Below, piece after piece: positions 56,887 through 64,000 of a stretch of 64,000 nucleotides of DNA (its first letter is position 1; each line of letters opens with the position of its first letter). This DNA comes from Myxococcales bacterium (lineage in GTDB: Bacteria > Myxococcota_A > Polyangia > Polyangiales > Polyangiaceae). A program made the translations under genes and the position numbers. The notes below the pieces were generated by a model, which searched no databases, was not told the DNA's origin, and was given only the letters and a program-made list of their open reading frames with translations. The DNA is taken from positions 1-64,000 of the forward strand of contig JAAFHV010000006.1 of the NCBI GenBank assembly GCA_013297655.1, given 5' to 3'.

Positions 56887-57497
56887 GGGGATTCGTGGTC
56901 GTCGCGCTCTCGCTGATGACGGGCTACAGAATGCGGGCTCCTGCCGCTCCGGACCGGCAGACAGCGCAACGGACAGTCGAATCGGTATCCCTCGACGCGT
57001 GTCCGTTCCCACGCGGACGGAGCACGACGATCCAGCTTTACGTAGCGTTCGATCGTCACGGGACCGCATCGCACGTCGAGGTCGGTCGCGACGTGGAGGG
57101 GTCGCTGGCCGAGTGCCTCGTCGCCTCGATCAAGGGCGCACGGCTGCCACCCGGCGAGTGGGAGGGAGCGACCGAGGTCACCTTCGAAGCCACCGTCGAG
57201 ACGGACGGTAACGGCCGCACTCGGTGGCCGTTCGATCGCGATGCCGGTGAGTGGACGCTCGGCACGATCGAGGCGACCTCCGGTTGCACGAGCAAAAAGA
57301 GCCACCTCGGGCACCTAAGCGTAGTGTTCGACGGCTCCGGCAAGGTCTCGTCGGCGAAGGTCGACGAAGACATCACGCTCACGCCCGAGACCGTCCGCTG
57401 CATCGAGGCCGCGTTCCTCCGCGCGCGCGTCCCACCTTTTGCAGGACCTCCCGTCTCCGTCGGGAAATGGTTCCTCGTCGAAGAGTCGCGCCGCTGA
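56883..57497 (+). CDS. Protein with tandem AgmX/TonB-like domains
   Basis: 204 residues from GTG 56883, overlapping the LysR stop. The short leader (VRGFVVVALSLMTGY) suggests export. Two similar units follow: TIQLYVAFDRHGTASHVEV with LAECLVASIKGARLPP, and GHLSVVFDGSGKVSSAKVDE with RCIEAAFLRARVPPFAGPPV and VSVGKWFLV. Both have the layout of the AgmX/PglI or TonB C-terminal domain, and the second closely resembles the end of the zinc-ribbon protein at 15261. Function unknown. Confidence 0.68.
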   Translation: MRGFVVVALSLMTGYRMRAPAAPDRQTAQRTVESVSLDACPFPRGRSTTIQLYVAFDRHGTASHVEVGRDVEGSLAECLVASIKGARLPPGEWEGATEVTFEATVETDGNGRTRWPFDRDAGEWTLGTIEATSGCTSKKSHLGHLSVVFDGSGKVSSAKVDEDITLTPETVRCIEAAFLRARVPPFAGPPVSVGKWFLVEESRR

Positions 57498-57500
57498 CCC

Positions 57501-58661
57501 TCACCCCGCGCGCAACGTGAGCATCGTCACCGCGGGCGCCGCGCCGATGCGGATCGGCGGGCCGGTGGTGCCCAAACCCGGGTGCACGTAGAGGGTGGCC
57601 TCGCCAATCGTGTAGATGCCCACGTTGAACTCGTGCGCGAGGCTCGCGAAAGAGAACCGCTTCGCCATGAACGGGACCGCGATCTGCCCGCCGTGGGTGT
57701 GCCCCGAAAGCATGAGATCTACACCCTTCTTCGCCGCAGCAGGGAACACCTCCGGGTCGTGGGCGAGCAGCACGCACGGCATCTGCGCGGGTCTCTCCGC
57801 GAGGGCGGCGTCGAGGTTCGCGCGGCGAGTCCAGGTGTCGTCGATGCCTGCGAGATACACCTTTTCGCCGTCGCGCTCGAGGACGAGCCCCTCGTTGCGA
57901 AGCACCTTCACGTCGCGCGCCTTCAGGTAACCGACGAGCGGCTCACCCTCGCCGAAATAGTCGTGATTTCCCATCGATACGAACACGCCGTCCTTCGCGC
58001 GGAGCGCGCCGACGACCTCCGCGATGTCCTCGTGGAAAGCGACCCCGCTCGTGACCATGTCGCCGGTGACGACCGCGGCGTCGGGTTCGTGCTCGTTCGC
58101 GATCTCGGCCCAACGAACGCCCCACTCCTTCGGCGTGTACTGCCCGATGTGGAGGTCGGACAGATGCGCGATGGTGTAGCCGTCGAACGCCTTCGGGAGG
58201 TTCTTCACCCTCACCTCGAACGCGAGCCGCTGAACCACCTTGCGCCGCACGAGCACTCCGTAACCGGCGACCACGAGGCCGGTGACGTACGTCGCGCCGA
58301 AGAACGCGAGCGGCAAGAGCGCGCCCCCCGTCGCGAGCCCCACGAGCGGTCGCACGACGAGGTAAACGAGCGTGGGCACGAGCGTGAAAACACACGCGCA
58401 CCAGTGCACGAAATACGGGACGAAGAAGAAACGCACGAGCCCCTCTTCGCCTTTGCGATCCTCGAGGCCGTTCCACACTCGCGCGACGAAACCCGCGATT
58501 CCAAAGCACGAAAACAGGAGCGCGATGCCGAACGCGGCTGGCCACGAGAGGCCCTTCCCGTGCACGAAGCCCAGCACGCCGAGGAGCGGACCCACGTGCG
58601 CCAGCACCGTCGCGTAGAACAAGAACACGACCATCCGACTCGGACGCGGCGGTCGCTTCAC
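57501..58661 (-). CDS. Metallophosphoesterase with membrane anchor
   Basis: 386 residues. Four or five N-terminal spans (from VVFLFYATVLAHVGPLLGVL to GATYVTGLVVAGYGVLV) precede a calcineurin-like domain with IAHLSDLHIGQYT, AAVVTGDMVTSG, VSMGNHDYFGEGE, LLAHDPEVFPA and LSGHTHGGQIAVP, all five metal-ligand blocks. The layout is that of the YkuE/LpxG-like membrane phosphodiesterases. The substrate may be a lipid-linked phosphate. Confidence 0.93.
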   Translation of the reverse strand: MKRPPRPSRMVVFLFYATVLAHVGPLLGVLGFVHGKGLSWPAAFGIALLFSCFGIAGFVARVWNGLEDRKGEEGLVRFFFVPYFVHWCACVFTLVPTLVYLVVRPLVGLATGGALLPLAFFGATYVTGLVVAGYGVLVRRKVVQRLAFEVRVKNLPKAFDGYTIAHLSDLHIGQYTPKEWGVRWAEIANEHEPDAAVVTGDMVTSGVAFHEDIAEVVGALRAKDGVFVSMGNHDYFGEGEPLVGYLKARDVKVLRNEGLVLERDGEKVYLAGIDDTWTRRANLDAALAERPAQMPCVLLAHDPEVFPAAAKKGVDLMLSGHTHGGQIAVPFMAKRFSFASLAHEFNVGIYTIGEATLYVHPGLGTTGPPIRIGAAPAVTMLTLRAG

Positions 58662-58706
58662 GCTCGCCTCGTGGCGCTCTGCTCGCGTGCTGTCACCGCG
58701 ATCTGC

Positions 58707-60809
58707 TTACGCGACAATGCGCCCTTCGACGAGCGCGCCGTCGTCGAGCACCGCGCGCACCGTGGCCTCGTGCGCCAAGATCGCGAGCACGTTGCCCTGC
58801 GAGGGAAGATCCCCGGACATGCGGACCCAGCTCCCGCCCGAGCGACGCAAGAGACGCGCGGTCGCCGCCCCCGCCCACGCCGAGCCATCGGGCGCGACCG
58901 CGAGCGACAAGAGATCGCGTGTAGTCTGCACGGCTTCGAGCACTCCCTCGCGGCTCTGCATCACGTGGAGCGCGTGCCCGCCCACGCCCACCGTGACCGC
59001 CGTTCCGTCAGGAAGCGCTGCGATCCCGCGGAGATGCCCGTGGCACAAGTTCCCCAAGAGCTCGGCGCGATCGGCGTCGCAGCGCACGAGAGCGCCGCGC
59101 TCCCCGCAGGCGAGCATGTCGTTTCCCGCGCGCGTGATCGCGGTGAGGCTCGACGCCCCGGCGCACTCGGCGAAGGCGTCGACGCGGCCCTTGGAGACGC
59201 GGACCACGACCCCCGCCGTGGTGCCCACTTGCACGCTCCGGGTGATGCTCCCACGGTAGGCGTGCTCGCCGACGACCCACGAGTCGCCCTCCGGGACACG
59301 GCACGCGCCGAGGAACGTGATGCCCGGGTGAACGACGCGAAGCACGTCGACCTGGCCGCGCGCCGACACACGCGCGAGCATGGACCCCTCGCCGAACAAG
59401 AGGAGCTCCTTGCCGTCGATCCACGTCACGCCGCGGAGCACGCGAGGATCGAGATCGCGCGGGAGCGCCACCGGCTGCCACTGCCCACGCTCCCACACGA
59501 GCAACCCAGAAGGTCCCAACGCGGCGACCTCTCCGCTAGGGGAAATCGTGGCCGATCGGAGCCCGAGCGGACGAGGAGGGGTCGCCACGGCCGAGAACCG
59601 CCACGACGAAGGCTGCGCCGCGACCGCCTCTGGAAACCGATGCGGGCGTCCGTAGGGCAAGGTCGCCGGGAGCTCGGGCTTGGCCGGCGGCGGGGTGCTC
59701 TGGTGCGGGTTGCTCTGGTGCGGGTTGCTCTGATGGCGCGGAACCGTCGCCGCGGGCTCGTGCGACGAAGCCGCGAAGGAGCGATCGTTCGGGGTAGTGG
59801 CCTCGAAGGGAGACACGAGGCTCTTCGGCGCGTTCTCCGCGTCCTCGACCGGCGCGAGGAGGGCGTCGAGCTCGTTCACGAAGGCGCGAATGCTCTCGTG
59901 ACGATGCGCCGGATCGGCGGAGAGGGCGCGCGCGATGACCTGATCGATCGCCTCGAGGCGATCCGGTCGCCGCGCGAGCTCGCGGGGGAGGCCTTGGAGG
60001 TTCTTCGCGAGCTGCGGGCGCACGCCGTTCAAAATGCGGGTCACGATGACGAGCGGGTTTTCGCCATCCATGAATGGAAACGCGAGCTTACCGCTCATCA
60101 TCTCGTAGGCGACGGCGGCGAGGGAGAACACGTCGGTGCGCGGCGATACGCGCTTGTTTCCTCGCTCGTACTGCTCTGGAGGCGCGTACCCGAGGGAAGC
60201 TCCCGCGAGGGCGGCGGTGCGCACGAGGTTGAGCTCGACCAGCTTCACGAGGCCGAAGTCGGTCACCTTCGCGACCTCCGAGCTCGCGTCGGTCGCGAGC
60301 AAGATGTTCGACGGCTTGAGATCGCGATGCACGACCTTCTGCTGGTGCACCGTGTCGAGCCCCTGCCCCACGTGACGGAGGATGCGACGCACTCGCGCGA
60401 TCGGCAGCGCGCCGCTCGACTTCAGCACTTGCTCGAGCGAGGGCCCCTTCACGAACTCGAGGACCGTGAACGGCAGGGCGATGACCGGCCCGCCGAGCGA
60501 TAGCTGCGCGACCGCGTGGTCGTAGAAGCGGACCACGTGCGGGTTCGGGAGCATCGACAACATGCGCAACACTTCGGCTTCTTGCTGGAACCGTCGCAGC
60601 GCATCGAGCCCCACCACGTCCGGGCGGAGCACCTTCGCGAGCACCTCCGCGCCGTTCGGATCGTTCCAGTGCGCGCGAAACGCCCAGCCCTGGCCCCCCT
60701 CGCCCACGCACTCGCGCAGGTGGTAGGCCACGCGGCCCGTCCCGATGAGCACCTGCCCCGGGAGCGCCTCGCGCAGACCCGCGAGCTGCTTTGCGTCCGG
60801 TAAGGACAT
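58707..60809 (-). CDS. Ser/Thr kinase with C-terminal beta-propeller
   Basis: 700 residues from ATG 60809. The kinase domain has ECVGEGGQGWAFRAHW, Lys59, HRDLKPSN (161-168), DFG (184-186) and a PPEQ block in place of APE, so it should be active. A Pro/Ser/Gln-rich linker with NPHQS repeats follows (DNA repeat 59696-59735). The last 300 residues form a propeller-like domain with blades such as SATISPSGEVAALGPSGLLV and DLLSLAVAPDGSAWAGAA. It may sense through the propeller. The gene has no good ribosome site. Confidence 0.92.
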   Translation of the reverse strand: MSLPDAKQLAGLREALPGQVLIGTGRVAYHLRECVGEGGQGWAFRAHWNDPNGAEVLAKVLRPDVVGLDALRRFQQEAEVLRMLSMLPNPHVVRFYDHAVAQLSLGGPVIALPFTVLEFVKGPSLEQVLKSSGALPIARVRRILRHVGQGLDTVHQQKVVHRDLKPSNILLATDASSEVAKVTDFGLVKLVELNLVRTAALAGASLGYAPPEQYERGNKRVSPRTDVFSLAAVAYEMMSGKLAFPFMDGENPLVIVTRILNGVRPQLAKNLQGLPRELARRPDRLEAIDQVIARALSADPAHRHESIRAFVNELDALLAPVEDAENAPKSLVSPFEATTPNDRSFAASSHEPAATVPRHQSNPHQSNPHQSTPPPAKPELPATLPYGRPHRFPEAVAAQPSSWRFSAVATPPRPLGLRSATISPSGEVAALGPSGLLVWERGQWQPVALPRDLDPRVLRGVTWIDGKELLLFGEGSMLARVSARGQVDVLRVVHPGITFLGACRVPEGDSWVVGEHAYRGSITRSVQVGTTAGVVVRVSKGRVDAFAECAGASSLTAITRAGNDMLACGERGALVRCDADRAELLGNLCHGHLRGIAALPDGTAVTVGVGGHALHVMQSREGVLEAVQTTRDLLSLAVAPDGSAWAGAATARLLRRSGGSWVRMSGDLPSQGNVLAILAHEATVRAVLDDGALVEGRIVA
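59696..59735 (-). repeat. 15-base in-gene tandem repeat
   Basis: Two exact 15-base units (59696-59710, 59711-59725) and a partial third (59726-59735). They encode the linker Asn-Pro-His-Gln-Ser between the kinase and propeller domains. Expansion is likely by replication slippage. Confidence 0.85.
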
Positions 60810-60855
60810 CAGGATCGGAGGATACTCCCTCGTGACGCCACCACCACGAAAAGCA

Positions 60856-60889
60856 AGGCCCGGCGCTTCCACGAGGGAAGACCGGGCCT
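60856..60889 (-). terminator. Terminator after trxA
   Basis: Read on the minus strand, AGGCCCGG (60882-60889) pairs with CCGGGCCT (60856-60863). An inner CTTCC/GGAAG stem extends it, and TTGCTTTTC follows. It lies 47 bases after the thioredoxin stop and before the kinase start, so it separates the two genes. Confidence 0.8.
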
Positions 60890-60936
60890 ATCTGCCAACC
60901 TGTTCAGGGTAGATCGGAGGCGATTTCTCGCCAGGA

Positions 60937-61260
60937 TCAGGCCTCGAGCATTTTGACGAGCGTCTCCTTGTTGGTGACGCCTACGTGCTGGCCGGCCTTG
61001 GCGCCGCCCTTGAACACGAGGATCGTCGGGACGCTGCGGACGCCGAAGCGCTGGGTGACCTTGGGGGCATCGTCGATGTCCAGCTTGGCGACCTTGTACT
61101 TGCCGACGTTCTCGTCCGCGATCTTCTCCACGATCGGCGCGAGCATTTTGCACGGGCCGCACCAGGTGGCGGTGAAGTCGACGAGCACGGGGATCGGAGA
61201 GTTCGTCACCTCCGTGTCGAAGTTGTCGTCGGTGAGCTCGATGACGTTCTTTCCGGCCAT
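60937..61260 (-). CDS. trxA: Thioredoxin
   Basis: 107 residues, the classic length. WCGPC at 33-37 is the redox site, and the cis-Pro loop is seen in VRSVPTILVFKGG. No signal peptide, so it is cytoplasmic. It reduces disulphides in ribonucleotide reductase, peroxiredoxins and others. The ribosome site AAGGAGACC is well spaced. A terminator follows the stop. Confidence 0.97.
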   Translation of the reverse strand: MAGKNVIELTDDNFDTEVTNSPIPVLVDFTATWCGPCKMLAPIVEKIADENVGKYKVAKLDIDDAPKVTQRFGVRSVPTILVFKGGAKAGQHVGVTNKETLVKMLEA

Positions 61261-61640
61261 GACGGTCTCCTTGCGAACTGTTCCGTGCGCGTGTCCACGT
61301 GGGCACGCTCTCGATGAGAGGCAAGCTGGTTCGGGCACAATGCCCGGCCCGAATGCTTCCCAAACGTAAGCAAGGCGCAAAGGAAAATCTACGGGCACGA
61401 CGTGATTTCGCGCGAACGAGCCGGGACCGAAGCCGGCGTCGCGTCCGGGGGGCGGCGCGGGGATAAGTCGGCCGTCGCGCAGGGAAATTTTCCGGTCGCG
61501 AGCGTGTCTGTCCGCCACCTGGCATCTGGAGAGGGTGCACGCTTCGACCCTCGATGAGCGTGCTCTCGACGGCGCGACGCGGGCGGGGCGGGCACAACAC
61601 TGTGGTGCCTCGTGGCGAGCCCTGCACTAACCTCGTCGCC
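61261..61640. other. Intergenic region, no gene seen
   Basis: 380 bases between the divergent trxA and a small membrane protein gene. Open frames here have no coding character. The promoter of trxA should lie here; no convincing element was found. Confidence 0.45.
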
Positions 61641-61922
61641 ATGAGCTACGTCCACGACGGTATGTGCGAGCAGTGCGGTCGCGACGCCAAGGTCCAACAC
61701 GTGAGCTTCGCCTACAACGTCGGCCTGCTCGTGATGCGCTTCCACAAGACGATTCAGGGCGCGCTGTGCAAGTCGTGCGCGAGCTCGATCGGGTGGAAGT
61801 ACTTCCTCGTCAGCTTCTTCTTCGGCTGGTGGGGTGTCATCTCGTTCTTCTTCAACTTCGTGTGCCTCGCCACGAACGTGAGCAACCTGCTCAAGTTGAG
61901 GAACTACCCACCGGAAGCCTGA
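61641..61922 (+). CDS. Small Cys-rich membrane protein
   Basis: 93 residues from ATG 61641 (ATG 61554 is in frame but the added part is not conserved in character). Two CxxC pairs (CEQC at 9-12, CKSC near 49-52) suggest a zinc site. Two aromatic spans follow (FLVSFFFGWWGVISFFFNFV), as in small zinc-binding membrane proteins. No function is known. Confidence 0.8.
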   Translation: MSYVHDGMCEQCGRDAKVQHVSFAYNVGLLVMRFHKTIQGALCKSCASSIGWKYFLVSFFFGWWGVISFFFNFVCLATNVSNLLKLRNYPPEA

Positions 61923-61953
61923 TTTCGGCGCCCACGAAAAGGCGACGGCGGGC

Positions 61954-63315
61954 CTACCTCCCGGCGTCCTTCCTCGCCGGTAAGATCTCGTCCGGAATGG
62001 GCTTTTTCATTGGTGGCGGCGTGGGTCCGGGCTCCGGTTGTGCCTTCTTGCGCCCGTAGTCCATCGCGCGCTGAATGCCGCGCGCGAGATCGTCGATCGG
62101 GGCATGGAGGCGAACGTCGAGCTCGCGGCCTTTGGGCTCGGCGGAGATGGAGTCGACGACGGCGCCGAGGCCGATGAGGCGAATGCCGATGTCCTTGGAC
62201 CACCCGAAGCGCTTTCGCTCGACGAGGCGCGCGAGCACCTTCGCGTTCGCCTCCGACTCGCAGCGAAGCACGGCCATCGCGGAGAGCTCCTCGCCCGCGC
62301 GCGCCGAGATCGCGAGCCCCGCTGCGCCGACCGAGAGCACGGCCGACATGATCGCCTCGGGGCCGTCGTCGTTCCCACCCGCCGAAGCCGACGCGAGCTC
62401 TTGTGAGAGCTCCGACTTGAGGCGCTCGCGGAGCGCGGTCGGCAAGAGCGCGGTCGCGAGCACGGTGGGGTGCGCGAGAGAGGGCTCCGCGGTGAGCGTC
62501 TTGACGAGCTCGGCGTGGGCGTCTTCGGTGAGGGCGCGGGGCTCGGTGCCTTCGGCCGCCGCGAGCATCGAGCCGAGCCACGATCCCTCCGCCACGACGA
62601 GCAAACCGCCCTCCCTGAACGCGAGCCCAGGTTGACCACGCTCGCCTTTTTCTCCTTCGAGAACGTGGAAAGCGCCCACGACCTTGGGGCTCGTCTTCGT
62701 GCCTCGGGCGAGGGAAATGCGCTCGGCGCAGGTGGCGAGCTCGCTCTCCGTGATGCGCACTTGGGCCGCGACGCCGAACGTCCCTCGCGCCTCGCCCTCC
62801 GGGATCGCGAGCACGAGATCGTCGACCCTACCTAGCGGATCGAAACCACAGCCACGGGACAGCTCGTCGAGGCCGAGCGACTTCCCCGCGCCGTCGTCGC
62901 CGGCGACGATGGAGTAGATCGGAGAAGCCCGGAGCGTGGGCACGTCGACCTTCGCGACGAGGAAGCTCGCCTTCGGGACGGCCGACTCGGGCCCGAGCGC
63001 CGCCGCCGCGACGCCGCCCTTTTTCCACGTGAGCCCCACCATCACGGCGAGCGCGATCGCCATGACGAGGGCGATCGCGATGGGGTTGTCGACAGGTGAG
63101 GCCTCGCTCGGGAACGCGGGCTGCGGGAGCGGCTTGGGCAGCGCGGGGAACGCCTTCGGAGCGCGTTTTTCCGAGGAGATCTCGGGATCTACGCGCGCAC
63201 GTTTCGAGACCGACGGCGACCCGTTCGAGGCGCCCGTGCTCTCGGAAGCGGCCGCAGCGCGAGGCTTCGGCTCGGGGTTCGCGTTCGCTCGTTTTCCCTT
63301 TTTCTTGGCTGCCAT
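61954..63315 (-). CDS. Hypothetical single-span membrane protein
   Basis: 453 residues. An N-terminal basic Lys/Ala/Pro segment (about 1-75) precedes one span (IAIALVMAIALAVMVGLTW). The remaining 350 residues are outside the cytoplasm and have alternating helices and strands (KASFLVAKVDVPTLRASPIY, GVAAQVRITESELATCAERI, GLLVVAEGSWLGSMLAAAEG). No family was recognised. It is probably an envelope protein and lies next to the kinase-like gene at the window edge. Confidence 0.72.
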   Translation of the reverse strand: MAAKKKGKRANANPEPKPRAAAASESTGASNGSPSVSKRARVDPEISSEKRAPKAFPALPKPLPQPAFPSEASPVDNPIAIALVMAIALAVMVGLTWKKGGVAAAALGPESAVPKASFLVAKVDVPTLRASPIYSIVAGDDGAGKSLGLDELSRGCGFDPLGRVDDLVLAIPEGEARGTFGVAAQVRITESELATCAERISLARGTKTSPKVVGAFHVLEGEKGERGQPGLAFREGGLLVVAEGSWLGSMLAAAEGTEPRALTEDAHAELVKTLTAEPSLAHPTVLATALLPTALRERLKSELSQELASASAGGNDDGPEAIMSAVLSVGAAGLAISARAGEELSAMAVLRCESEANAKVLARLVERKRFGWSKDIGIRLIGLGAVVDSISAEPKGRELDVRLHAPIDDLARGIQRAMDYGRKKAQPEPGPTPPPMKKPIPDEILPARKDAGR

Positions 63316-63384
63316 CCGCGGGTCGTACCGTCATAGCAGACGCCACGAGCGACCCTGCCCCGGACACGAACGCGCGCCCGCAGG

Positions 63385-64000
63385 TCACCGCCTCGATGCC
63401 GGCGCAGAGACGGACGAGGCGCTCGCACGCGTCGCGTGGGCGCGATCCATGAGGGCCTTCGCCCACTCGGGACGCTGGAATCCCGCGGGCAACGTACGAC
63501 GGGACCCTTCGTCACCGAAGAGCGCGTCACGGAGCTCGGCCACGTCGAGCCAGCGCACCGCGCGGCGGGGATGAATCGCGCGTTCGAGCGCGCGCTCCAC
63601 GTGCCACGGGAGCTCCGAGGCGAACGAGGCGCCTTGCCGCCGGCACGCCCCGAGCGACGGAACGGGCGCGTGAAGGACGACACGCGGCTCCACTCCGGCA
63701 AGCAAATAGAAGAGGAGAGCGCCCACGTCGAACACGTCGGTCTGCTCGTTCTCGGTGCTCGCGCTCTCGGGGGCCCGGGCGTGGACCTCGCCCGAAGAGT
63801 CGATGACGAGGCTGCCATCCGGCAGGAGCGCGATCCCCGACGCGTGGAGCTTGGGGAAGCGCACACCGCGGCGATGGGCATGATCCATGTGAAAGAGCAG
63901 CACGTCCGCGACCCGCAGCACCACGTCGAGCTCGAGACGACCGCCAGCTTCTTGGCGAAGACGCTCGAGCGATATGCCGTGCGTAGGCGCAGGGGTCGGG
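63385..64000 (-). CDS. Kinase-like protein (C-terminal part, possible pseudokinase)
   Basis: The frame is open to the window edge (205 residues seen). It resembles the C-lobe of a Ser/Thr kinase: HMDHAHRRGVRFPKLHASGI, IALLPDGSLVIDSSGEVHAR and TDVFDVGALLFYLLAGVEPR. The HRD block is replaced by PKLH and the DFG block by DSSG, so it is likely an inactive pseudokinase, unless the real catalytic residues lie beyond the edge. The tail is basic and Ala/Ser-rich. Confidence 0.7.
   Translation of the reverse strand, partial: PTPAPTHGISLERLRQEAGGRLELDVVLRVADVLLFHMDHAHRRGVRFPKLHASGIALLPDGSLVIDSSGEVHARAPESASTENEQTDVFDVGALLFYLLAGVEPRVVLHAPVPSLGACRRQGASFASELPWHVERALERAIHPRRAVRWLDVAELRDALFGDEGSRRTLPAGFQRPEWAKALMDRAHATRASASSVSAPASRR

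Noticed and set aside
58700-59260. Plus-strand ORFs opposite the kinase propeller
   Set aside because: Short, overlapping and without motif; explained by the minus-strand gene.
57582-60503. 973-codon open frame on the plus strand
   Set aside because: Antisense to the metallophosphoesterase and kinase genes; composition is Arg/His/Glu-rich and no domain is seen.

Overview
The window is high-GC DNA from one chromosome, read as a member of the Myxococcota, probably class Polyangia. This rests on the strong G/C bias at third codon positions, several Hanks-type Ser/Thr kinases fused to AAA/TPR or beta-propeller parts, many lipoproteins with low-complexity tails, zinc-ribbon proteins, and repeated AgmX/PglI (TonB-like) C-terminal domains. 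The assignment is inference from gene content; there is no rRNA or marker tree. About 57 protein genes and one tRNA can be supported. No phage, insertion sequence, CRISPR array or integrase was seen.

Left part (1-13 kb): end of a chalcone-isomerase-like gene with a terminator; NhaA, a c-type-haem P460-like lipoprotein and a beta-carbonic anhydrase; then a two-gene unit of a small exported Lys-Pro/Cys peptide translationally coupled to a DUF692/MNIO iron oxidase. A PQQ-type sugar-dehydrogenase-like lipoprotein, an MDR oxidoreductase, an overlapping three-gene unit (HD hydrolase, HTH protein, nucleotidyltransferase), a YjbQ protein, a PhnD-like protein and a beta-propeller lipoprotein follow.

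Middle (13-36 kb): an S41 protease; a zinc-ribbon/TonB-like membrane protein; a MocR regulator and EamA exporter whose start codons overlap; a run of plus-strand genes (zf-TFIIB, MmcQ/YjbR, TonB-like, a second YjbQ, lipoprotein); a Ser/Thr kinase; a porin-like barrel; an EamA transporter; an ArsR/AHSA1 pair; tRNA-Ser(UGA); cupin; spermidine-synthase-like protein; SUKH-TPR protein; two alpha/beta-hydrolase-like lipoproteins; OmpA; and an orphan MqsA-like regulator.

Right part (36-64 kb): GtrA plus a ceramide-glucosyltransferase-like GT2 enzyme, converging on a thioesterase/iron-alcohol-dehydrogenase pair; membrane and zinc-ribbon proteins; a 1,252-residue kinase-AAA-TPR protein; an epimerase/LysR divergent pair; a 1,172-residue VIT-VWA-TonB-like-TPR-DUF2135 lipoprotein; a protein with a degenerate DisA_N-like nucleotide-binding domain; a PdaA-like deacetylase; DoxX/LysR with a perfect operator; a metallophosphoesterase; a kinase with a propeller; thioredoxin; and a pseudokinase-like fragment cut by the window edge.

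The best candidate for an undescribed system is the peptide-MNIO pair at 4.2-5.6 kb, which looks like a new bufferin-like RiPP family with a CPPC core. Other items worth attention are the HD/HTH/nucleotidyltransferase unit, the glycine-rich module shared by two unrelated secreted proteins, the degenerate DAC-like protein, and two unusual regulatory arrangements (overlapping divergent starts at 18,080 and a perfect 8-11-8 inverted repeat at 55,964).
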